11,103 nucleotides of DNA, from contig CALWIE010000043.1 of the NCBI GenBank assembly GCA_944380625.1, positions 1 through 11,103 of the forward strand. Direction: 5' to 3'. A model generated the notes under the pieces. It was not told the DNA's origin and did not search any database. It saw only the letters and a list, made by a program, of their open reading frames with translations. Origin of the DNA: an uncultured Clostridia bacterium (GTDB taxonomy: Bacteria > Bacillota_A > Clostridia > Oscillospirales > Acutalibacteraceae). Positions 5,688 to 11,103 of the stretch are shown here, piece by piece (position 1 is the stretch's first letter; every line of letters starts with the position of its first letter). The position numbers were made by a program, and so were the translations under genes.

Positions 5688-7079
5688 ATGCCCAACATGT
5701 CTTTGAAGAAAAACGAGATGCCCTCCCAGGCGCCGGACGTGCGGAACAAAAACTTTTTAGAAGTGGCCCTGGGCTACACTCAGGAGCAGGCCCTGGACGA
5801 GGCCCAGCGGTGCCTGCACTGCAAGAACAAGCCCTGCGTCTCCGGGTGCCCGGTGGGCATCCACATCCCGGAGTTCATCAGAAAGGTGGCCGAAGGGGAC
5901 TTTGAGGGGGCCTACCAGATCATCACCCAGCAGAGCAGCCTGCCCGCCGTGTGCGGACGGGTGTGTCCCCAGGAGACCCAGTGCGAGCAAAAGTGCGTGC
6001 GGGGCATCAAGGGAGAGCCGGTGGCCATCGGCCGGCTGGAGCGCTTTGTGGCCGACTGGCACAACGCCCACGGGGCCGCCGCCCCGAAAAAGCCCGCCCC
6101 CAACGGCCACCGGGTGGCTGTTGTCGGCTCTGGCCCCTCGGGGCTGACCTGCGCCGGGGACCTGGCCAAGAAGGGGTACGAGGTCACCGTGTTCGAGGCG
6201 CTGCACACCGCCGGCGGGGTGCTGGTCTACGGCATTCCCGAGTTCCGGCTGCCCAAGGACATTGTGCAGAAGGAGATCGACACCCTGAAGGCCCTGGGCG
6301 TGGACGTGCAGACCAACATGGTCATCGGCCGGGTGCTCTCTGTCGACGAGCTGCTGGAGCAGGGGTATGAGGCTGTGTTCATCGGCTCCGGGGCGGGACT
6401 GCCCCGGTTTATGAACATCCCCGGGGAAAACCTGAAGGGGGTCTACTCCGCCAACGAGTTCCTCACCCGCGTCAACCTGATGAAGGCCTACCTTCCCGGC
6501 AGCGACACCCCTGTGGAACGGGCCCGCCGGGTGGCGGTGGTGGGCGGCGGCAACGTGGCCATGGACGCCGCCCGGTGCGCCAAACGCCTGGGGGCCGAGG
6601 AGGTCTCCATTGTGTACCGGCGCAGTGAGAAAGAGCTGCCCGCCCGGGCCGAGGAGGTGGAGCACGCCAAGGAGGAGGGCATCGTCTTCCGGCTGCTGAA
6701 CAACCCCACCCGGATTTTAGGGGACGAAAACGGCAATGTGCAGGGCATGGAGTGCATCCGCATGGAGCTGGGCGAGCCCGACGCCTCTGGGCGGCGGCGG
6801 CCTGTGGAGGTCCCCGGCAGCGAGTTTGTGCTGGAAGTGGACTGCGTCATCATGGCCATCGGCACCTCCCCCAACCCGCTGATCAAGTCCACCACCCAGG
6901 GGCTGGAGACCCAGCGGTGGGGCGGCATCATCGTGGACGAGGGAACGGGCCTGACCAGCCGGGAGGCCGTGTACGCCGGGGGCGACGCGGTGACCGGCGC
7001 CGCCACGGTGATTCTGGCCATGGGCGCCGGCAAGACCGCTGCCACGGCCATCGACGAGTACATTCAAAACAAGGGGTAA
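5688..7079 (+). CDS. nfnB: NfnB-like flavoprotein / glutamate synthase (NADPH) small-subunit family
   Basis: A 463-residue partner of NfnA, also annotated gltA, homotetrameric NADPH-dependent glutamate synthase. The N-terminal ferredoxin-like domain binds two [4Fe-4S] clusters through CLHCKNKPCVSGCP (Cys42, 45, 50, 54) and CGRVCPQETQCEQKC (Cys89, 93, 99, 103). Two Rossmann folds follow: FAD at VAVVGSGPSG (143-152) and NADP(H) at VAVVGGGNVAMDAAR (282-296), with the closing FAD motif YAGGDAVTG (429-437). The start is ATG at 5688 with AAGGAGG at 5672-5678, one base after the nfnA stop, so the pair is co-translated. With NfnA it would couple NADH and reduced ferredoxin to NADP+ reduction in the cytosol. 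No glutamate synthase large subunit is nearby, which favours Nfn over GOGAT. Confidence 0.9.
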   Translation: MPNMSLKKNEMPSQAPDVRNKNFLEVALGYTQEQALDEAQRCLHCKNKPCVSGCPVGIHIPEFIRKVAEGDFEGAYQIITQQSSLPAVCGRVCPQETQCEQKCVRGIKGEPVAIGRLERFVADWHNAHGAAAPKKPAPNGHRVAVVGSGPSGLTCAGDLAKKGYEVTVFEALHTAGGVLVYGIPEFRLPKDIVQKEIDTLKALGVDVQTNMVIGRVLSVDELLEQGYEAVFIGSGAGLPRFMNIPGENLKGVYSANEFLTRVNLMKAYLPGSDTPVERARRVAVVGGGNVAMDAARCAKRLGAEEVSIVYRRSEKELPARAEEVEHAKEEGIVFRLLNNPTRILGDENGNVQGMECIRMELGEPDASGRRRPVEVPGSEFVLEVDCVIMAIGTSPNPLIKSTTQGLETQRWGGIIVDEGTGLTSREAVYAGGDAVTGAATVILAMGAGKTAATAIDEYIQNKG

Positions 7080-7091
7080 AAAGCCAAAAAG

Positions 7092-7122
7092 AAAGGGCCG
7101 GGAAGACTCCCGGTCCTTTTTT
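7092..7122. terminator. Terminator after nfnAB, probably bidirectional
   Basis: Stem AAAGGGCCGGGA (7092-7103) / TCCCGGTCCTTT (7108-7119) with one G-T pair and a 4-base loop, followed by further T residues. It ends nfnAB, and the A-rich left flank lets it also stop the converging HAD gene whose stop codon lies at 7130-7132. Confidence 0.9.
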
Positions 7123-7129
7123 GCGCCCT

Positions 7130-7966
7130 TTACTCCCCCTCCAGGACAAAGCGGCGGACAGCCTGGGCCAGGCCGTCCTCTGTGTGGGGGGCGCACAGGT
7201 ATTTCGCGGCGGCCTTCGCCTCGGGGGAGCCGTCCCCCATGCAGACGGACACCCCGGCGTATTGGAGCATGGTCAGGTCGTTGCCGTTGTCCCCCAGGGC
7301 CAGGATGTTTTCCCGGGGAATGGAGAGGCGCCCGGCCAGGGCCTCCAGGGCCCTGCCCTTGTCCGCGTTTTCGGCGTTGATCTCGATGTTGTCCGGGATG
7401 GAGGAGGTGAGGGCCAAGCCTCCCAGGGCCTCGAGCCGCTGCCACACCTCCCGGTGGAGCTGGGGAGGGGGCAGGTACGGGAGGTTGATCTTCTCCGGGC
7501 ACAGGCGGGTCTCCCGCAGCATTTGGGAGAGGTTGTCCGTCAGCCGGTAGTCCTTGGTGAGGAAGTGGAGCTTGTACTCCGGGAAGCCGTAATGGGAGAC
7601 GGCCCGCTCTGGGTCCCCACGGCGGGTGGCCGCCCTGACGTCCTTGTAGTACTCCACAAACAGGTCGTACTGGTCCAAAAGGGCCTGGACCTCCAGGGCC
7701 TTCTCAGAAGGGATCAAAGCCTGGTGGACGGCCTCTCCCGTCTCGAGGTCGTACACCCCGGCGCCGTTGGCGGTGATGGCGTACCGCACCCCTGGGATGG
7801 AGGTGATCTCCGGTGGGAGAAAGTCCTTCATCCGGCCGGAGGCGGGAACCAGGGCCGCCCCTTTCCGGGCCGCCTCCTCCAGGGCTTGGCGGTTCCCCTG
7901 GGAGAGGTACTTGTGCTCCGTCAGGGCGGTGCCGTCCAAATCAAAGGCGATCAGTTGAATGCTCAC
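7130..7966 (-). CDS. Cof-type HAD-IIB family phosphatase
   Basis: A 278-residue cytosolic haloacid-dehalogenase phosphatase of the Cof/YidA-like subfamily, which hydrolyses sugar phosphates or similar small phosphoesters. Motif I is FDLDGT (Asp9 nucleophile, Asp11), motif II PASGR (Ser43), motif III Lys203 in ADKGRAL, motif IV GDNGND (225-230). The large C2B cap lies between residues about 85 and 190. The start is GTG at 7966 with GAGGA six bases upstream and a -10 TATAAT promoter further up; no in-frame ATG fits. It stands alone, converging on nfnAB. The physiological substrate cannot be read from sequence. Confidence 0.93.
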   Translation of the reverse strand: MSIQLIAFDLDGTALTEHKYLSQGNRQALEEAARKGAALVPASGRMKDFLPPEITSIPGVRYAITANGAGVYDLETGEAVHQALIPSEKALEVQALLDQYDLFVEYYKDVRAATRRGDPERAVSHYGFPEYKLHFLTKDYRLTDNLSQMLRETRLCPEKINLPYLPPPQLHREVWQRLEALGGLALTSSIPDNIEINAENADKGRALEALAGRLSIPRENILALGDNGNDLTMLQYAGVSVCMGDGSPEAKAAAKYLCAPHTEDGLAQAVRRFVLEGE

Positions 7967-8007
7967 GTCAATTCCTCATTTCCCGGCCTGGGCCGCAGTC
8001 TGGTACG

Positions 8008-8036
8008 ATTATACCACAGGGGCCCGCCCTTGCCAA
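8008..8036 (-). promoter_or_regulatory. Promoter of the HAD phosphatase gene
   Basis: On the minus strand, -35 TTGGCA (8036-8031), a 17-base spacer and -10 TATAAT (8013-8008). The transcript would start near 8001, about 35 bases before the GTG start. Confidence 0.86.
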
Positions 8037-8063
8037 GCCTTTCTCCCCCGCCCCCGGGCGCCT

Positions 8064-8101
8064 AAAAAGGGAAGCGGCCCGGAGCGCCCTCCAAGCCGCT
8101 T
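8064..8101 (-). terminator. Terminator of the DUF1540 gene
   Basis: Read on the minus strand, a 13-bp stem AAGCGGCTTGGAG / CTCCGGGCCGCTT (two U-G pairs) with loop GGCG, followed by CCC and T5. It begins within ten bases of the DUF1540 stop codon and separates that gene from the HAD promoter. Confidence 0.9.
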
Positions 8102-8106
8102 TTGCC

Positions 8107-8430
8107 TTACTTGTTCTGGAAGGTGCGGCACTGGGTGCCGCTTTTGGAGGAGACATCCCCGCAGCAGCAGTCCACACACACGGACTGGGCCTGGCAGCGG
8201 CTGTGGCTGTTGTAAGCGCAGCTTCTCACCCGGCACTGGATGTCCGTCTCCACGGCGGGGTTTTGCCCCGCGGCGTTCTGGGGAGAGCCGGGGCGGCGCT
8301 CCTCATAGGAGGCGCAGCAGGTCTGGCTGCTCTCCCGGGCGGATGGGCCGTCCACCTGGATCCCCGCCAGGCAGCACCGGCTGTGCTGGTTGTGCTGGCA
8401 GCTTTCCACCTGACATTCCAAACGGTTCAT
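8107..8430 (-). CDS. Cys-rich protein with two DUF1540 domains
   Basis: A 107-residue protein with 14 cysteines. Two DUF1540-like units are visible: residues about 5-41 (LECQVESCQHNQHSRCCLAG...QTCCAS) and about 65-104 (IQCRVRSCAYNSHSRCQAQ...TQCRTF), each with the C-x4-C-x-N-x4-C spacing and a closing Cys. The two repeats share SHSRC/QHSRC and are joined by a low-complexity Gln/Pro/Ala linker. DUF1540 proteins are common in Clostridia; the function is not established and metal binding is only a guess from the cysteines. The start is ATG at 8430 with GAGGTG six bases upstream; a GTG at 8439 is in frame but overlaps that ribosome site. It has its own terminator. No clear promoter was found. Confidence 0.86.
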   Translation of the reverse strand: MNRLECQVESCQHNQHSRCCLAGIQVDGPSARESSQTCCASYEERRPGSPQNAAGQNPAVETDIQCRVRSCAYNSHSRCQAQSVCVDCCCGDVSSKSGTQCRTFQNK

Positions 8431-8462
8431 ACAAGGCACCTCGTTTTCAGAGAGATTTCCGC

Positions 8463-8478
8463 AAGGCGGCGCCGCCGC
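8463..8478. repeat. Perfect 16-bp GC palindrome in the DUF1540 / hydrolase divergent region
   Basis: AAGGCGGCGCCGCCTT reads identically on both strands and falls in the presumed 5' leader of the DUF1540 gene, about 35 bases before its ATG. It could be a protein-binding site. There is no loop or T-run to suggest a terminator. Confidence 0.55.
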
Positions 8479-8491
8479 CTTACAGGGCTAG

Positions 8492-8503
8492 TTTTCCCGG
8501 CCG
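8492..8503. repeat. Perfect 12-bp GC palindrome TCCCGGCCGGGA
   Basis: A second perfect palindrome 13 bases from the first, between the two divergent genes and upstream of the hydrolase -35 box. It is of unknown significance; GC-rich DNA makes such palindromes more frequent. Confidence 0.4.
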
Positions 8504-8524
8504 GGAGGCGTTTATGCGTTTTCC

Positions 8525-8553
8525 TTGCGCTGGGGCTTTTTTGCCGCTATAAT
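8525..8553 (+). promoter_or_regulatory. Promoter of the serine hydrolase gene
   Basis: -10 TATAAT (8548-8553) is perfect; -35 TTGCGC (8525-8530) is weak, with a 17-base spacer. The leader would be about 32 bases. Confidence 0.75.
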
Positions 8554-8591
8554 GGGGAAAAGAGTTCCATTTTTAAAAAGGAGTGGGAGCC

Positions 8592-9467
8592 ATGATGAAC
8601 CTGGAAACCTTTGAACCCAAAGCCAAAGCCCTGGGCGTACTGGGGCTGAAAGTCACCCAGCGGGGGAAGGAGCTCGCCTACAAAACCTGGGACGAGGAGT
8701 GCCGGCGCAACGTGTACTCCGCCAGCAAGAGCTTTACCTCCTGCGCGGTGGGCTTTGCGGTGCAGGAGGGGCTGCTCTCCCTGGAGGAGCGGCTGGTGGA
8801 TGCCTTTTTTAAAGACCTGCCGGAGCAGGTGGGGGAAAGCCTGGAAAAGGCCACGGTGCGGGACCTTTTGACCATGTGCCTGGGCCAGGGAAAACCCTTC
8901 CTGATGGGCGCCCAGCGGCCCCTTTACAAGGAGCGGGACTGGGTGAAGCTGGCCCTCTCCCAGCCCTTTACCGACCTGCCGGGGACAAAATTCCTCTACA
9001 ACAACGTAGGGCCGTACCTGGCGGGGATCTTGGTCCAGCGCCGGGCGGGGTGCGACCTGGTCTCCTACTTGACGCCCCGGCTCTTTGACCACCTGGGCAT
9101 CCCCCGCCCCACCTGGGAAACGGACCCCCTGGGGCGCACCTTCGGGGCAGGCGGCCTGTTCCTGACCCTGTCGGAGCTCCACATCTTCGGGCTGTTCTAC
9201 CTGCAAAAGGGAAGCTGGAACGGCCGGCAGCTCCTCTCGCCGGAGTGGGTGGCCCAGAGCACCTCCAAGCAGGTGGAGAACGGCGCCCAGGGCTACGGAT
9301 ACCTGTTCTGGGCCGGGGAGCAGGGCACCTTCCGGGCGGACGGGAAATACGGCCAGTGGTCCATCCTCTGCCGGGACAAGGACGCGGTGGTCACCCTGGT
9401 GTGCGAATGCCGGGACACCCCCGCCCTGAACCGGGCCGTCTTCGACGAGATTTACCCCCAGTTGTAA
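8592..9467 (+). CDS. Serine hydrolase, beta-lactamase (class C / penicillin-binding-like) family
   Basis: A 291-residue protein of the beta-lactamase-related serine hydrolases (esterases, DD-peptidases and similar). The catalytic SxxK motif is SASK (Ser43, Lys46) in VYSASKSF; the second motif is YNN (Tyr136, Asn138); a candidate third motif is KYG (252-254), in place of the more usual HxG/KTG. The region GGLFLTLSELHIFGLFYLQKG is typical of the family. There is no signal peptide or lipobox, so it is probably cytosolic, which argues against a secreted beta-lactamase. The start is ATG at 8592 with AAGGAG eight bases upstream; ATG at 8595 is also possible. It is monocistronic, with its own promoter and terminator. 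The substrate is unknown. Confidence 0.88.
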   Translation: MMNLETFEPKAKALGVLGLKVTQRGKELAYKTWDEECRRNVYSASKSFTSCAVGFAVQEGLLSLEERLVDAFFKDLPEQVGESLEKATVRDLLTMCLGQGKPFLMGAQRPLYKERDWVKLALSQPFTDLPGTKFLYNNVGPYLAGILVQRRAGCDLVSYLTPRLFDHLGIPRPTWETDPLGRTFGAGGLFLTLSELHIFGLFYLQKGSWNGRQLLSPEWVAQSTSKQVENGAQGYGYLFWAGEQGTFRADGKYGQWSILCRDKDAVVTLVCECRDTPALNRAVFDEIYPQL

Positions 9468-9503
9468 CCGCGATTTGCAATTACAAAGCCCCTGTCCTGC
9501 AAG

Positions 9504-9540
9504 CGCGCCGGGCCCTCTTCCCCGGCGCGTTTTTTCTTTT
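9504..9540 (+). terminator. Terminator of the serine hydrolase gene
   Basis: Perfect 9-bp stem CGCGCCGGG (9504-9512) / CCCGGCGCG (9521-9529), 8-base loop, then T6-C-T4. Confidence 0.95.
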
Positions 9541-9696
9541 GTAAAAACCGCCAAATCGGTCTTTTTGTTTTCGGCACGGGCGGCACCCTGCCTAAATTCG
9601 AGATTTATATTTTAGTGATATACGACGAAGTTTTTTCTATTTGCCCATAAAATGATGTCGGGTCCAAAATTTTCCACGCAAATTGTCCATTTTAGG
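9541..9696. other. AT-rich non-coding gap upstream of the lacI-type gene
   Basis: No convincing reading frame, tRNA or structured RNA is seen. A small ACCG/CGGT hairpin followed by T5 lies near 9546-9565 and may back up the preceding terminator. The rest is AT-rich spacer leading to the lacI promoter. Confidence 0.5.
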
Positions 9697-9724
9697 TTGC
9701 ATTTTTAAATAAATGCGGTATAAT
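9697..9724 (+). promoter_or_regulatory. Promoter of the LacI-family regulator
   Basis: -35 TTGCAT (9697-9702), a 16-base spacer and -10 TATAAT (9719-9724). Transcription would start near 9731, immediately before the operator-like element at 9736-9751. Confidence 0.75.
9699..9716. promoter_or_regulatory. Inverted repeat GCATTT-N6-AAATGC inside the promoter spacer
   Basis: Perfect 6-bp arms at 9699-9704 and 9711-9716, lying between and over the -35 and -10 boxes of the lacI-type promoter. It differs from the TTTATAAA-type element, so it may be the site of a second regulator or chance in AT-rich DNA. Confidence 0.4.
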
Positions 9725-9735
9725 GTTTATGAAAA

Positions 9736-9751
9736 TTTATAAAGTGGGTTT
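9736..9751. promoter_or_regulatory. Predicted LacI-family operator at the regulator's own start site
   Basis: TTTATAAAGTGGGTTT matches TTTATAAACCGGGTTT (10967-10982) at 14 of 16 positions. It sits just downstream of the predicted transcription start of the regulator, a position suited to autorepression. Confidence 0.62.
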
Positions 9752-9777
9752 TCTGCTTTTTGTGTGGTGTCGTTTCT

Positions 9778-10839
9778 ATGAAAGCAAAAGATCTGGCGAA
9801 AAAACTGGGCGTCTCGCCGGCCACGATCTCCCTGGTGCTCAACAACAAACCGGGGGTGAGCCAGTCCCTGCGCCATTCGTTAATTGAACAAATCAAGGAC
9901 CTGGGCTATGGGGATATGCTGTCGGGAGGGCTGCACGCCCCCAGCGCCCCTGCGGGCCACGGCCAGTCCCGGGCGTCCATTGCCTACCTGATCTACACCA
10001 GCTGCGACGAGTCCAACGACCGGTTCGCCTTTTACCCCGCCGTGCTGGAGGGCGCCGAAATGGAGGCCCGGGACAGCAACTACAACCTGGTGGTGCTGCA
10101 TATGAGCTTCCGGGGCAACGCCAACCTCCGGCAGCTGCTGGAAAACAGCGGCGAGGTGATCGGCACCATCGTCCAGGCCAACAACCTGGACGAGAACATC
10201 CTCCGGGACGTGCGCAGCCTGGACATCCCCTGTGTGTTTGTGGACTCCTACCGGCCGGACCTGCGCACCAGCAGCGTCTGCGTGAACAACGAACAGGGCA
10301 TTTTCAGTGTGGTGAAGTATTTAAAGGATAAGGGCCACCGGGACATCGGCTATGTGTACAGCGGGTGGGACCACGACTCCCAGCTGGAGCGGCGGCGCTG
10401 CTTCCACCAGGCTTTGCGGGAATTTGGCCTGGAGGACCGGCGGGAATACTATTTTAAAGCCACCCCCACAGAGGACCTCTCCGCCCCGGAGCCTTTGGTG
10501 GAGGCCCTGAAGGCCGTGGACCGGATGCCCACCGCCCTGGTGGGGGAGAACGACCGGCAGGCCTGGCGGGCAGTGAAAGCCCTGCAGCGGCTGGGCCTCA
10601 AGGTGCCGGACGACGTGTCGGTGGTGGGCTTTGACAACCGGTCCATCTGCACTATGATCGAGCCCAATTTGACCAGCGTGAAAAACTACCGGCACCTGAT
10701 GGGCCGGGAATGCGTGATGCTGCTGGAGAACCTGCGGCGCATGAAAAAGCTGGGGATCGGCGACCCCTGTGTAAAATATGAGCTCCCCACCGAGCTGGTG
10801 GAGCGGGACAGCGTGCGGGATTTAACGAAAAACAGCTGA
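9778..10839 (+). CDS. LacI-family transcriptional regulator
   Basis: A 353-residue DNA-binding regulator of the LacI/GalR family. The N-terminal helix-turn-helix is KAKDLAKKLGVSPATISLVLN (2-22) continuing to about residue 44, and the sugar-binding-protein-like effector domain spans about 66-345 (SIAYLIYTS, GTIVQANN, PCVFVDSY, KGHRDIGYV, LKVPDDVSVVGFDN). The hinge region is odd: the usual PNxxARxL hinge helix is replaced by a Gly/Ser/Ala/Pro/His stretch (about 45-64). The start is ATG at 9778, where the conserved family N-terminus begins; upstream bases give only a weak GGTG ribosome site, and the frame stays open to a GTG at 9760. Paired operator-like elements suggest it controls itself and the gene at 11058. 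The effector is unknown. Confidence 0.93.
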   Translation: MKAKDLAKKLGVSPATISLVLNNKPGVSQSLRHSLIEQIKDLGYGDMLSGGLHAPSAPAGHGQSRASIAYLIYTSCDESNDRFAFYPAVLEGAEMEARDSNYNLVVLHMSFRGNANLRQLLENSGEVIGTIVQANNLDENILRDVRSLDIPCVFVDSYRPDLRTSSVCVNNEQGIFSVVKYLKDKGHRDIGYVYSGWDHDSQLERRRCFHQALREFGLEDRREYYFKATPTEDLSAPEPLVEALKAVDRMPTALVGENDRQAWRAVKALQRLGLKVPDDVSVVGFDNRSICTMIEPNLTSVKNYRHLMGRECVMLLENLRRMKKLGIGDPCVKYELPTELVERDSVRDLTKNS

Positions 10840-10864
10840 AAACTTCACAAAGAGAAAACAAACG

Positions 10865-10908
10865 CCCCCCAAAGTGGCTAAAAAGGCCGGGTTTGGGGGG
10901 TGATTTTT
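10865..10908 (+). terminator. Terminator of the LacI-family gene
   Basis: Perfect 9-bp stem CCCCCCAAA (10865-10873) / TTTGGGGGG (10892-10900), 18-base loop, then TGA and T5. Confidence 0.85.
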
Positions 10909-10946
10909 GTACATGGCCTAAATTCCGTAAATTCTTCAGAAAATTT

Positions 10947-10956
10947 TTTATAAACC
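10947..10956. promoter_or_regulatory. Upstream half-operator TTTATAAACC
   Basis: An exact copy of the left arm at 10967-10976, placed 20 bases (about two helical turns) upstream and directly before the -35 box. It may be an auxiliary binding half-site of the LacI-type regulator. Confidence 0.5.
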
Positions 10957-10958
10957 CC

Positions 10959-10987
10959 TTGACAAGTTTATAAACCGGGTTTATACT
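10959..10987 (+). promoter_or_regulatory. Strong promoter of the gene starting at 11058
   Basis: -35 TTGACA (10959-10964), a 17-base spacer and -10 TATACT (10982-10987): near consensus. The leader is about 65 bases. A palindrome overlaps the spacer and -10 box, so the promoter is probably repressible. Confidence 0.88.
10969..10985. promoter_or_regulatory. Predicted LacI-family operator, 17-bp perfect palindrome
   Basis: TATAAACC-G-GGTTTATA is perfectly symmetric around 10977 and covers the promoter spacer and most of the -10 box. Its AAACC/GGTTT core resembles LacI/GalR-type operators, and a near-copy lies at the lacI-type gene's own start. Confidence 0.75.
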
Positions 10988-11057
10988 AAGGCCGTAAGCT
11001 GAGGTGAGAGAAAAAAGCAAGACGCCCAGCTGAATCTACGAAAGGGGTAGTTACACA

Positions 11058-11103
11058 ATGAGCAGAAAAGCAGAGACCATCTACACTTCCAGAATGCTGA
11101 ACA
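11058..11103 (+). CDS. Start of an unidentified gene (cut by window end)
   Basis: ATG at 11058 opens a frame (MSRKAETIYTSRMLN...) that runs off the window. AAAGGGG lies 10 bases upstream, and a strong, operator-bearing promoter is at 10959-10987. Fifteen residues are too few to name the product. By position it is the first gene of a unit probably controlled by the LacI-type regulator just upstream, which for this family often means carbohydrate uptake or breakdown. Confidence 0.7.
   Translation, partial: MSRKAETIYTSRMLN

Noticed and set aside
4910..5749. 279-codon minus-strand frame opposite nfnA
   Set aside because: Antisense shadow; His/Val/Leu-rich with no recognisable domain.
5757..6665. 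302-codon minus-strand frame opposite nfnB
   Set aside because: Antisense shadow of a gene with complete cofactor motifs.
6752..8065. 437-codon plus-strand frame over the nfnB end and the HAD gene
   Set aside because: Crosses a terminator and opposes the HAD gene; no family features.
8592..9467. Antibiotic-resistance beta-lactamase
   Set aside because: SxxK fold is shared, but there is no signal peptide and the third motif differs; a generic serine hydrolase is the supported call.
8547..9554. 335-codon minus-strand frame opposite the serine hydrolase
   Set aside because: Crosses the hydrolase terminator and promoter -10 box; shadow composition.

Overview
The window looks like chromosome from a GC-rich, gut-type member of the Clostridia, most like the Oscillospiraceae (Flavonifractor / Pseudoflavonifractor / Lawsonibacter type). 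The basis is strongly G/C-biased codon use, sigma-A promoters with A/T-rich boxes in GC-rich DNA, frequent GTG/TTG starts with good Shine-Dalgarno sites, an NfnAB-type flavin/iron-sulfur pair and a DUF1540 protein. The genus is inference and was not tested.

Layout. (1) Positions 1-762: 3' end of trpS, closed by a rho-independent terminator that works in both directions. (2) Positions 833-4686: a very compact phage-derived block. Six tightly packed minus-strand genes run from 3751 down to 833: two small ArpU/DUF1492-like regulator halves, terminase small subunit, terminase large subunit, a membrane/coiled-coil lysis accessory protein and a phi-LC3-type holin. They face a plus-strand Xre/S24 self-cleaving repressor. 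The shared intergenic region holds a near-consensus minus-strand promoter whose 17-base spacer contains the palindrome ACTCATATGAGT, with two related sites nearby. There is no integrase, portal, capsid, tail or endolysin gene. (3) Positions 4739-7122: promoter, a 5'-leader hairpin, nfnA and nfnB, then a terminator. (4) Positions 7130-8503: a Cof-type HAD phosphatase and a two-domain, Cys-rich DUF1540 protein, both on the minus strand, each with its own signals. (5) Positions 8525-9540: a beta-lactamase-fold serine hydrolase with its own promoter and terminator. (6) Positions 9697-11103: a LacI-family regulator and the start of a further gene behind a consensus promoter.

How parts fit together. 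The repressor very probably silences the packaging/holin operon and, as an S24 protein with an intact Ala-Gly cleavage site and Ser/Lys dyad, should release it on DNA damage. NfnA and NfnB form a two-subunit NADH/NADPH/ferredoxin enzyme. The LacI-type regulator probably controls both itself and the gene beginning at 11058: the same 16-base element (14 of 16 identical) lies at the lacI transcription start region and inside the promoter of the downstream gene.

Most interesting points: the stripped-down, apparently intact repressor-terminase-holin cassette without structural genes, and the matched pair of predicted LacI operators. Functions are from family recognition by eye; no database search was run.
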